This document shows positions 1-5,305 of a stretch of 5,518 nucleotides of DNA, piece by piece. Origin of the DNA: Spartobacteria bacterium. Lineage in GTDB: Bacteria; Verrucomicrobiota; Verrucomicrobiia; Chthoniobacterales; Chthoniobacteraceae. The translations under genes and the position numbers were made by a program. Under the pieces are notes generated by a model. It ran no database searches, was not told where the DNA came from, and saw only the letters and a list, made by a program, of their open reading frames with translations. The stretch spans positions 1 to 5,518 of the forward strand of contig JANXWU010000112.1 of the NCBI GenBank assembly GCA_025350985.1. The letters are read 5' to 3'. Position 1 is the stretch's first letter. Every line of letters begins with the position of its first letter.

Positions 1-251
1 GCACAGAGCGGGTTCGCAGCCGAAGCGATGTCGCCAGCGAATCGCCACGTCAACACGGCAAAGCTCGCCAGCGTCACTGAAATGAAGAGGCTGTGAATGT
101 AGAAAACCTCGCGGATCAAGAGCGGCAACCGGTCCAGGTCCGGCTTCCATTTCATGATGCGAACGAGCGAAAGGTTGAGCAGCGCCACACCCATTTGCGC
201 AAGGGCAGCGGCACGAAGAAGCAGGTCGAGGTGAGCATGGAGGTAGTTCAT
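1..251 (-). CDS. Membrane protein of unknown function, N-terminal part (runs off left edge)
   Basis: The frame opens with ATG at 251 and stays open to the window edge, giving the first 83 residues (starting MNYLHAHLDLLL). I do not recognise a named family. Two hydrophobic stretches are visible, about residues 10-30 and 49-69, so it is an inner-membrane protein. It begins 19 bp after the stop of the gene before it and is almost certainly translated from the same message. Residues 11-78 align without gaps to residues 4-71 of that upstream neighbour. By hand count there are about 20 identities in 68, including W35-K36, L42-P43, R47, F50, F56-I57, T60, A62 and L67-T68. The two therefore look like paralogues. 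No strong ribosome binding site is visible before the start. The frame is clear; the function is unknown. Confidence 0.72.
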   Translation of the reverse strand, partial: MNYLHAHLDLLLRAAALAQMGVALLNLSLVRIMKWKPDLDRLPLLIREVFYIHSLFISVTLASFAVLTWRFAGDIASAANPLC

Positions 252-270
252 AAGCAGGGTGGTTTGGATT

Positions 271-690
271 TCACGGCAGAAAACTTTTGCCCGGAAAAAT
301 CGCCGCCCAGCCGTAGATCGCGACGAACGCGGTGAAGGCCACGGTCAGCGCGTGGTAGCCGATTTTGTAAAACCAATTCGTGAGGAACGGCCGCGCGTCG
401 AAAACGAAAAGCTGCACGCCGAGTCGCGCGAGCCAGAAGATCGCGATGAAAGCGCAGAGCGAACGCGCGACCGGTTCGCCCGCCGCCATCGCCTCCGCGT
501 TGACTAGCGTGAGCGTGCCAAGGCCTGCCACCGTGAGCACGATGAACGCGCCGTAAACCCAAAAGAGCACCCGGAGAAATGGCGGCAACGCGGCGAGTTG
601 GCGTTTCCAATCGAGTGCGCCCGGCGTGAGCGCGCTGGCGATGAGGATCGAGAAATGGGCGAGGCCCGCGAGTTGGAGCAGCGTTTTCAT
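271..690 (-). CDS. Small four-helix integral membrane protein, function unknown
   Basis: The product is 139 residues and mostly hydrophobic, with probable membrane helices at about 3-20, 42-64, 75-96 and 110-133. It has no cysteine pair, nucleotide-binding motif or other catalytic signature that I can see. The ATG at 690 overlaps the TGA of the acyltransferase fusion gene (ATGA, 687-690), a sign of translational coupling; this decides the start although the frame is open further upstream. The strict coupling suggests a subunit or accessory partner of the acyltransferase (inference). Its N-terminal half is similar to the next gene downstream, so the operon ends in at least two related membrane proteins. 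I recognise no characterised family. Confidence 0.78.
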   Translation of the reverse strand: MKTLLQLAGLAHFSILIASALTPGALDWKRQLAALPPFLRVLFWVYGAFIVLTVAGLGTLTLVNAEAMAAGEPVARSLCAFIAIFWLARLGVQLFVFDARPFLTNWFYKIGYHALTVAFTAFVAIYGWAAIFPGKSFLP

Positions 691-1961
691 AAAGCGTGAA
701 TGGTTTGCAAAAATGGCACGATCACTCGACGCACGAACGGCGGGTGAAACAGCCAGAACGCCGGAGCGGCGGTGACGAACATCGTGAGCAGCCACCCGCG
801 CACGCCGCGTCCGAGGCCGAGGCGGCAGCCCGCGCGGGTGTGCTCCGCGAGCACGCCGAGCCCTTGCACCAAAAAATAGGCGAGCGGCAAGCCGTAGCCG
901 CCACGCGCGGGCACCGAGATGACGAGTTCGTGGATGAATCCGGAAAGGCCGAACGCGGAGAGCGTGGCGACGGTCGTCCCGAGCTTTTTGGCCACCGGAC
1001 GGAAGACGAAATCGGAGGCGAGACGGTTGAACGCGCCGTTCCAACGACGACCCCAGAATTCGCCGAGAGAGGCGGAGCGCATCGGCGCGTCCATGATCGG
1101 AGGCGCGTCAATGCCGAGCCGTCGCCAAGCCAGCGCCAAGAGCTGAAACGCGCCGAAGTGCAGCAGCAAAATGAGGCCAAGCATTCCGATCCATCCGGCA
1201 AGCAAGGGCTCTGGCACCCTGCGCGCGGCACCCCAAAGCAACACGGCGCCGAGAGTGGCTCGCGCGCACGCGCTCCCCACGGCTGGGATCGTAAAGTTGT
1301 GTCCTCCGTCTTCGTGCGCGACCCTCGCCGCTCTCAAAAATCGCGCCGCGTCCATCCCCGGCCACGCGAATAAATAGCCGAGCGCGCGAAGCGGCCCGAT
1401 GCGGCCGGCGCGTGGCTTCGCGCGCCGAAAGGTCAGCCATTTGCAGCCGAAAAAAATCGCACCCGCCAGCAGCCACATGAAAGCCCACGGCGGCAGTGCG
1501 TCCCGCATTGGCACGATGACAGCGAGAAAAAGGAGGAGCACAATCCAACCCGGCCATTTTGAGGGCTGAGGGCTTTTGCAGTGGCCGCCAGCACAGCTTC
1601 TCCGCGCGGCAATCCGGCGATAGCCAGCCCGCAACAGCCCGCGCATTCCGGGGAGCTGCGCCAGCGCCCAAACCGGCCACGCCCACCAAATGCGGCGCGC
1701 CAGAAAAATGACGGCATCCCCGCCACCCAGGTTTTCGCCGTCGCGACTGAGCAGACGCATTTCCGAAAAGGACGCGCCTTCACGCAAGCCGAGCCGGTCC
1801 CGCGCCAGTTCGGATTGCAGTGGTGCGAGGGAAAAGCCGCGCTGTTGCAACGCTTTTTCCAACCGGGCCGCCAGGCGCGTGCAAAAGGCACAGTCCGCGT
1901 CGTAAAAAACCAAAGCGACGGCTTCGCATGTTTCGGTTTGTTTTGTTATTTCTGTAATCAC
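687..1961 (-). CDS. DCC (DUF393) thiol-disulfide domain fused to wax-synthase-like MBOAT acyltransferase
   Basis: This 424-residue protein has two parts. Residues about 15-128 are a DUF393/DCC domain: V-F-Y-D-A-D-C-A-F-C at 18-27 holds the family's DxxCxxC-type motif (C24, C27), and a second Cys pair, C123 and C128, ends the domain. Residues about 137-424 are a polytopic membrane region of the wax synthase/MBOAT_2 type. It carries KWLTFR at 174-179, the characteristic FWGRRWN at 302-308, and SGFIHE at 340-345, whose His344 matches the expected catalytic histidine. Known members transfer acyl groups to hydroxyl acceptors in the membrane; acceptor and donor here are unknown. The start is GTG at 1961, the only start codon between an in-frame upstream TGA and the domain. 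A TTG at codon 17 (position 1913) would also leave a complete DCC motif. It lies 27 bp after the regulator gene, and the operator palindrome covers the GTG. Fold assignment is confident; substrate is not. Confidence 0.85.
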   Translation of the reverse strand: MITEITKQTETCEAVALVFYDADCAFCTRLAARLEKALQQRGFSLAPLQSELARDRLGLREGASFSEMRLLSRDGENLGGGDAVIFLARRIWWAWPVWALAQLPGMRGLLRAGYRRIAARRSCAGGHCKSPQPSKWPGWIVLLLFLAVIVPMRDALPPWAFMWLLAGAIFFGCKWLTFRRAKPRAGRIGPLRALGYLFAWPGMDAARFLRAARVAHEDGGHNFTIPAVGSACARATLGAVLLWGAARRVPEPLLAGWIGMLGLILLLHFGAFQLLALAWRRLGIDAPPIMDAPMRSASLGEFWGRRWNGAFNRLASDFVFRPVAKKLGTTVATLSAFGLSGFIHELVISVPARGGYGLPLAYFLVQGLGVLAEHTRAGCRLGLGRGVRGWLLTMFVTAAPAFWLFHPPFVRRVIVPFLQTIHAL

Positions 1962-1967
1962 AGAACT
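1949..1967. promoter_or_regulatory. Second operator-like palindrome, over the acyltransferase start codon
   Basis: The sequence is TTTCTGT-AATC-ACAGAACT, containing a perfect 6-4-6 inverted repeat (1950-1955 with 1960-1965). It matches the palindrome before the regulator gene at 16 of 19 positions. It lies between the regulator's stop codon and the acyltransferase fusion, and it contains the GTG at 1959-1961. I see no good promoter just upstream on the minus strand, so it could act as a roadblock or second repressor contact on a message read through from the regulator. Binding by the neighbouring GbsR/MarR protein is inferred from the duplicated site and gene order. Confidence 0.6.
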
Positions 1968-1988
1968 TGTGGCTCAAAAAAAGGCGGG

Positions 1989-2525
1989 CTAGACAGTGCC
2001 GAGGCGGAGGAGTTTGAAAACTTTGTCGCCAGCCTTCGCCAGCTTGATCGCGGCGGTGGTCGGCATCTTTTCCGACTGCTCGTAAACCGCCGTCGCCAGC
2101 TCGAAGAATTCCAGCAACTGTCCCAATCGGTCGTGGATCACCGCGTCCGCGGCTTTGGGCTTGCCGGCTTCCGCAATGCAATCGCGCAACATCCGCGTCG
2201 TGGGATCGATTTCGCGGCGTTTCCGCTCGCGCAAGATCACGCGGAACATTTCATACACGTCCCGCATCGACTCGAAATGGTCGCGCCGGTCGCCCGCGAC
2301 GTGGACGACTTTGACGATGCCCCAGTTCTGCAATTCGCGCAGGCTGGTGCTGACGTTTGAGCGGGCGACCCCCAGCGTTTCGACGATCGCGTCGGCAGCC
2401 AGCGGTTCCTCGGAGATGAAAAGCAGCGCGTGGATTTGCGCGACCGTGCGGTTGAGCCCCCACCGGAGGCCCATCTCGCCCCAATGGAGGATGAACTTTT
2501 GCGCGACCGGGCTGAGGTTTTTCAT
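1989..2525 (-). CDS. GbsR/MarR-family winged-helix transcriptional regulator
   Basis: The product is 178 residues, normal for the family. Residues 1-40 form helices with the family-typical stretch R-W-G-L-N-R-T-V-A-Q-I-H-A-L-L (21-35). The winged helix-turn-helix follows at about 41-85, with the recognition segment V-A-R-S-N-V-S-T-S-L-R-E-L (53-65) and the wing G-D-R-R-D-H-F-E (78-85). A helical C-terminal dimerisation region completes it. GbsR-like proteins are dimeric repressors, and palindromic operators are expected. The gene is the first of a minus-strand operon and stops 27 bp before the DCC-MBOAT fusion. A promoter and an operator-like palindrome lie directly before the ATG, which points to autoregulation, and the same palindrome recurs just after the gene. 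The effector is unknown. GbsR itself responds to choline, but nothing in the neighbourhood suggests choline metabolism. Confidence 0.9.
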   Translation of the reverse strand: MKNLSPVAQKFILHWGEMGLRWGLNRTVAQIHALLFISEEPLAADAIVETLGVARSNVSTSLRELQNWGIVKVVHVAGDRRDHFESMRDVYEMFRVILRERKRREIDPTTRMLRDCIAEAGKPKAADAVIHDRLGQLLEFFELATAVYEQSEKMPTTAAIKLAKAGDKVFKLLRLGTV

Positions 2526-2533
2526 TTCGCGAT

Positions 2534-2552
2534 TTTCTGTTACGACAGAACT
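2534..2552. promoter_or_regulatory. Operator-like palindrome before the GbsR/MarR regulator
   Basis: The sequence is TTTCTGT-TACG-ACAGAACT, with a perfect 6-4-6 inverted repeat (2535-2540 with 2545-2550). It overlaps the last base of the -10 element and covers the predicted transcription start of the regulator gene, the classic position for autorepression. The site recurs at 1949-1967 with 16 of 19 bases the same. The binding protein is inferred, not shown. Confidence 0.65.
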
Positions 2553-2578
2553 ATCGGAAAATACCGACGGCGTGTCAA
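2550..2578 (-). promoter_or_regulatory. Sigma70-type promoter of the regulator-acyltransferase operon
   Basis: On the minus strand a consensus -35 box TTGACA (2573-2578) is followed by a 17-bp spacer and a -10-like GATAGT (2550-2555, four of six consensus bases). The expected transcript start falls near 2543, inside the palindrome, leaving a leader of only about 18 bases before the ATG at 2525. The leader has no clear Shine-Dalgarno sequence. Confidence 0.62.
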
Positions 2579-2593
2579 TAACCTTCTTCGAGA

Positions 2594-2727
2594 GTCATTC
2601 TGAGCGGCGCTTCGCGGAGTCGAAGAATCTCATGCTTCCCCCCAACGGCGCAGACTGGCGTTGGATCGAGAGATTCCTCGACTGCGTTCCGTTTCGCTCG
2701 CGCTCACTCCACTGCGCTCGGAATGAC
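2594..2727. repeat. Intergenic inverted-repeat (REP/MITE-like) element, GTCATTC...GAATGAC
   Basis: The element starts GTCATTCTGAGCG and ends CGCTCGGAATGAC. The left arm (2594-2631) reads GTCATTCTGAGCG, a 12-base insert, then GTCGAAGAATCTC. The reverse complement of the right arm (2670-2727) contains GTCATTCCGAGCG and GTCGAGGAATCTC, so the arms match with one mismatch per block. The right arm carries 30 extra bases bounded by the direct repeat ACTGCG (2681-2686 and 2711-2716). The loop is 2632-2669. Elements of this type, with ends close to GTCATTCTGAGCG and GAAGAATCTC, occur between genes in many bacteria (general knowledge). It contains no reading frame of interest. It lies 15 bp outside the regulator's -35 box and could also form an RNA hairpin. 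Confidence 0.7.
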
Positions 2728-2852
2728 ACCGCGTTTTGAATTTTCCCTTGGGCTGGGTTGCCGCCGCCGTCACTCCCAACCGAGCCAAGCCGAGAGAAAC
2801 CGGCGGCTCTGCGCTCTCGTCAGCATGACCTTCCCTCGCCGCGGTGGCCCCC
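2728..2852. other. Non-coding stretch between repeat element and oxidoreductase stop
   Basis: I see no gene, RNA or convincing terminator here. There is a 7-base inverted pair, GCCGCCG (2760-2766) and CGGCGGC (2801-2807), with a 34-base loop and no T-tract. It is too weak to call a terminator for the oxidoreductase gene that ends at 2853. Confidence 0.4.
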
Positions 2853-4037
2853 TCACCGCTTCTCGCGCATCAGCTTGCGGGCCGCTTCCACCTTTGCCTT
2901 GTCCTGATTGCAAAAGACCGTCGCGACGTGCGCGCCGTTGCGGAAATACTTGGCGACGAATCTCTTTTTCGCCCGGTCGCCTTCGACTTCGGCGCGCGCG
3001 GGCGGTAGGCTGAAATCGCCGATAAAGTCCAATGACAAATCGAAAACTTCGCTGGAGAAATATGGCAGATATTCAAACTTGATTCGCTTGCGCCCCGTGA
3101 TGTTTTGGCCGGCCACGAAGCCCTGCTCCCGGGCGCAGTCCCAGTGGTCGATGCGGCGCACGCCGCCCTGCACGCGGTCGGGATAAAACGCAATGTCGCC
3201 CGCGGCGAAGATGCCTTTTTCATCCGTCTCGAGGTAGTCGTTGACGGGCGTGCCGTTCGGAGTGGAAAGCGGCGTGTTGGCGACGAGTTCGAGATTGAGC
3301 GTGCCGCCCACGGCCACGAGCGCCATCGACGCGGGAAAGCGATTGCCGCTCTTGGCCTGGATGTTTTTCAAAACCGTCTTGCCCTCGAATCCGTTGATGT
3401 CCTCGCGCATCATCATTGTCACGCCCTTGTCGGACATGTAGTGGGTGAGCCACTCCGCCGTCGCAGCGTCCAGCCACCGCTGCCACACGAATTGATCGCG
3501 GCTCATCAGCGTGATTTTCATCCCCGCCTGCTTCAACGCCGACGCCGCCTCCACGCCGATGAATCCACCGCCCACGATCACCATGCTTTTTTCCAACGGC
3601 CCCATCTCGCGCAGCGCCAGCGCATCGCGGATGGTGCGGAGGTAAAAGACATTCCCGAGCGTCGCGCCCGCCACCGCCGGACGCGTCGCGCGCGAGCCGG
3701 TGGCGAGCAGCGCCTTGTTGAACTCGATCGTCTGACCGTCGCCCAGCACCGCCATCCGGCGCTCGATGTTAAACTCGCGCACCGGCATGTTGATGCGCAC
3801 CTCGATCTTGTGCTTGCGGTACCACTCGTCGTCGTTGCTCTGCAACTTCTCCTCGGAAAACTTCGCGCTTTTCAAAAAGACCTTCGAGAGCGCGGGCCGG
3901 TCGTACGGGAGAAACGGCTCCGTCCCGACCATCGTGATGCTCCCTTTTTTGTCGTGTTCGCGGATACCCTCGCAGGCTTTGGCGCCGGCGATTCCTGCTC
4001 CGACGATGAGGTAGTCGCGGTAGATCATTGGCCGCAT
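2853..4037 (-). CDS. FAD/NAD(P)-dependent oxidoreductase, AIF/ferredoxin-reductase-like
   Basis: The product is 394 residues from the ATG at 4037. The FAD Rossmann motif is V-G-A-G-I-A-G (12-18), then the family signature L-P-Y-D-R-P-A-L-S-K (43-52), A-T-G-S (112-115), the NAD(P) Rossmann motif V-G-G-G-F-I-G-V-E (155-163), the second FAD motif G-I-F-A-A-G-D (275-281), and D-H-W-D-x-A-x-x-Q-G (297-306) as in AIF-type and rubredoxin/ferredoxin/rhodocoxin reductases. Residues about 322-394 form the C-terminal reductase domain. Such enzymes pass electrons from NAD(P)H through FAD to a ferredoxin, Rieske protein or quinone; no partner gene is visible, so the acceptor is open. Where NADH-dependent relatives usually have an acidic residue after the second strand, this protein has S179-R180. 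ATGs at 4028 and 4097 are alternatives. I chose 4037 because it keeps a family-like N-terminus and has GAGG 12 bases upstream. Confidence 0.88.
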   Translation of the reverse strand: MRPMIYRDYLIVGAGIAGAKACEGIREHDKKGSITMVGTEPFLPYDRPALSKVFLKSAKFSEEKLQSNDDEWYRKHKIEVRINMPVREFNIERRMAVLGDGQTIEFNKALLATGSRATRPAVAGATLGNVFYLRTIRDALALREMGPLEKSMVIVGGGFIGVEAASALKQAGMKITLMSRDQFVWQRWLDAATAEWLTHYMSDKGVTMMMREDINGFEGKTVLKNIQAKSGNRFPASMALVAVGGTLNLELVANTPLSTPNGTPVNDYLETDEKGIFAAGDIAFYPDRVQGGVRRIDHWDCAREQGFVAGQNITGRKRIKFEYLPYFSSEVFDLSLDFIGDFSLPPARAEVEGDRAKKRFVAKYFRNGAHVATVFCNQDKAKVEAARKLMREKR

Positions 4038-4050
4038 TTGTAGGGGAAAC

Positions 4051-4065
4051 CTCGCGATGGGCGAG
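4051..4065 (-). promoter_or_regulatory. Small hairpin covering the possible ribosome binding site of the oxidoreductase
   Basis: CTCGC (4051-4055) and GCGAG (4061-4065) form a perfect 5-5-5 inverted repeat. On the minus strand the 3' arm plus the next base reads GCGAGG, the only Shine-Dalgarno-like sequence before the ATG at 4037. The stem could mask it, but it is short and may be chance. Confidence 0.25.
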
Positions 4066-4076
4066 AAGATTTTGCA

Positions 4077-4092
4077 TTTCGTGCGGACGAAA
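4077..4092. promoter_or_regulatory. Perfect 6-4-6 inverted repeat in the divergent intergenic region
   Basis: TTTCGT-GCGG-ACGAAA is a perfect palindrome with a 4-base centre. It lies between the divergent oxidoreductase and ABC ATPase genes, where a repressor or activator site would be expected. Its arm differs from the TTCTGT arm of the GbsR-type sites, so another regulator would be needed. If the oxidoreductase started at 4097 the site would be coding. I see no strong -35/-10 pair for either gene. Confidence 0.35.
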
Positions 4093-4200
4093 ATCATTCA
4101 CTCGCCACCATTTGCCGCCGACGAAGTCGAAAGATCGAGCCGGAGGATTTAGGCTGATTCATCTCCGTCCTCTGCGTAATCTGCGCTTTTCTCTTCCGCG

Positions 4201-5274
4201 ATGATTCCCGTGACGATCCAAAAGGTGACGAAACGCTTCGGCGACGCCCTCGCGCTGGACGAGGTGAGCCTCGACATCGCGCCGGGCGAAATTTTCTTTC
4301 TGCTCGGTCCGAGCGGTTGCGGAAAAACCACGCTGCTGCGGTGCATCGCCGGCTTTGCCGAGCCGGACAGCGGTGCCATTTTGTTTGGCGAGGAAAATGT
4401 GACGCACCTGCCGCCGCATCGCCGGAATTCCGCGATGGTTTTTCAAGGTTACGCGCTCTGGCCGCACATGACCGTCGCGAAAAATGTCGCCTTCGGATTG
4501 GAGGAACGGAAGGTCGCCCGCTTGGAATCCGAGCGGCGTGTCCACGAGGCGCTCGTTTCGGTGCGGATGGAACATTTAGGGGAACGAAAAATCCACCAAC
4601 TCTCGGGCGGACAGCAGCAGCGTGTCGCCCTCGCCCGCGCGCTCGTCGTGCGCCCGCGCTGCCTTTTGCTCGACGAGCCACTGTCCAATCTCGACGCGAA
4701 ATTGCGGCTCGAAATGCGCGGCGAAATCCGGCGCATCTGCAAGGAATCCGGCCTCACCGCGATCTACGTCACGCACGATCAAAAAGAGGCGCTCTCAATT
4801 GCCGACCGCATCGCCGTGCTCGACAGCGGGCGCGTGCGACAGGTCGGAGCACCGGGCGAAGTCTATCGCCGGCCGCGTTCGAGGTTTGTCGCGGATTTTT
4901 TGGGCGAAACGAATTTCATCGAGGGCCAAATCCGCGAGTTGAAGGGCGAACTCGCGCTCGTCATAACCGCGCTGGGCGAATTCCGTGCGACACTTTGCGC
5001 GCCCGATTGGAAGCCCGCCAACGGCGAGTCGGTGCTGCTTTCCATCCGACCCGAAAGCTGGCGGCTCGCGCTCGAATCGACGGCGGTAAACTGCGCGGCC
5101 GGGCGCATCACCGAGTCGATTTACCTCGGCGAAATCGCGCAGCACGGTTTCGCCGCCGCCGCCGCCACCGAACTGAAAATTTTTGAGATGAACCCGCGCT
5201 TTATTGGCATCGACCGCGAGATTTTTGCCACCGTCGATCCCGCCGATGCCGTCGTACTGCCGCAGGAAAAATGA
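4201..5274 (+). CDS. ABC transporter ATP-binding protein, FbpC/PotA/CysA type with TOBE domain
   Basis: The 357-residue length is typical of import ATPases with a C-terminal regulatory domain. All nucleotide-binding motifs are intact: Walker A G-P-S-G-C-G-K-T (36-43), Q-loop Q82 in F-Q-G-Y-A-L-W-P-H-M-T-V (81-92), signature L-S-G-G-Q-Q-Q-R (134-141), Walker B C-L-L-L-D-E-P (154-160), D-loop S-N-L-D (162-165) and H-loop H192. Residues about 240-352 form the TOBE region with S-I-R-P-E (281-285). The Y-A-L-W-P-H-M-T form of the Q-loop region is common in Fe(III)-type (FbpC/AfuC) ATPases, but polyamine, sulfate and sugar ATPases are close. No permease or binding protein is in view. A co-directional gene follows after 31 bp. 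The ATG at 4201 has no clear ribosome binding site. Confidence 0.9.
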   Translation: MIPVTIQKVTKRFGDALALDEVSLDIAPGEIFFLLGPSGCGKTTLLRCIAGFAEPDSGAILFGEENVTHLPPHRRNSAMVFQGYALWPHMTVAKNVAFGLEERKVARLESERRVHEALVSVRMEHLGERKIHQLSGGQQQRVALARALVVRPRCLLLDEPLSNLDAKLRLEMRGEIRRICKESGLTAIYVTHDQKEALSIADRIAVLDSGRVRQVGAPGEVYRRPRSRFVADFLGETNFIEGQIRELKGELALVITALGEFRATLCAPDWKPANGESVLLSIRPESWRLALESTAVNCAAGRITESIYLGEIAQHGFAAAAATELKIFEMNPRFIGIDREIFATVDPADAVVLPQEK

Positions 5275-5284
5275 GGTCCGCTAA

Positions 5285-5304
5285 ACACGCGGAAAGACGC
5301 GAAA
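5285..5304 (+). repeat. Short degenerate tandem repeat before the downstream gene
   Basis: ACACGCGGAA (5285-5294) and AGACGCGAAA (5295-5304) are adjacent 10-base units with 8 of 10 bases equal, ending directly before the ATG at 5306. The GGAAAG at 5291-5296 inside it may serve as the ribosome binding site. Strings of this look recur before genes in some genomes (general impression). Confidence 0.35.
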
Positions 5305-5305
5305 A

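Noticed and set aside
271..1044. Upstream extension of the four-helix protein to a 257-residue frame
   Set aside because: The extra N-terminal part overlaps the acyltransferase gene and is Arg-rich shadow sequence; the ATG at 690 with the ATGA overlap is the sensible start.
1965..2005. T-run on the minus strand just after the regulator stop as a terminator
   Set aside because: The seven T bases are preceded by no stem longer than about three base pairs, so I do not call a terminator there.
1581..2360. Plus-strand open frame (259 codons) across the start of the acyltransferase and the regulator
   Set aside because: It spans two well-supported minus-strand genes and their junction and has no motif; a shadow frame.
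2642..2664. CCAACG...CGTTGG inverted pair in the loop of the repeat element
   Set aside because: Only six base pairs with an 11-base loop, no T-tract, inside an element that already explains the structure.
3105..4043. Long plus-strand open frame (312 codons) opposite the oxidoreductase gene
   Set aside because: It is antisense to a fully motif-supported enzyme, is rich in His, Arg and Ala as expected for a GC-rich shadow frame, and has no recognisable domain.
4317..5186. Second plus-strand frame inside the ABC ATPase gene, and the minus-strand frame at 4094-4681
   Set aside because: Both overlap the ATPase, whose motifs are all intact in its own frame; the alternative products are Arg-rich low-complexity.
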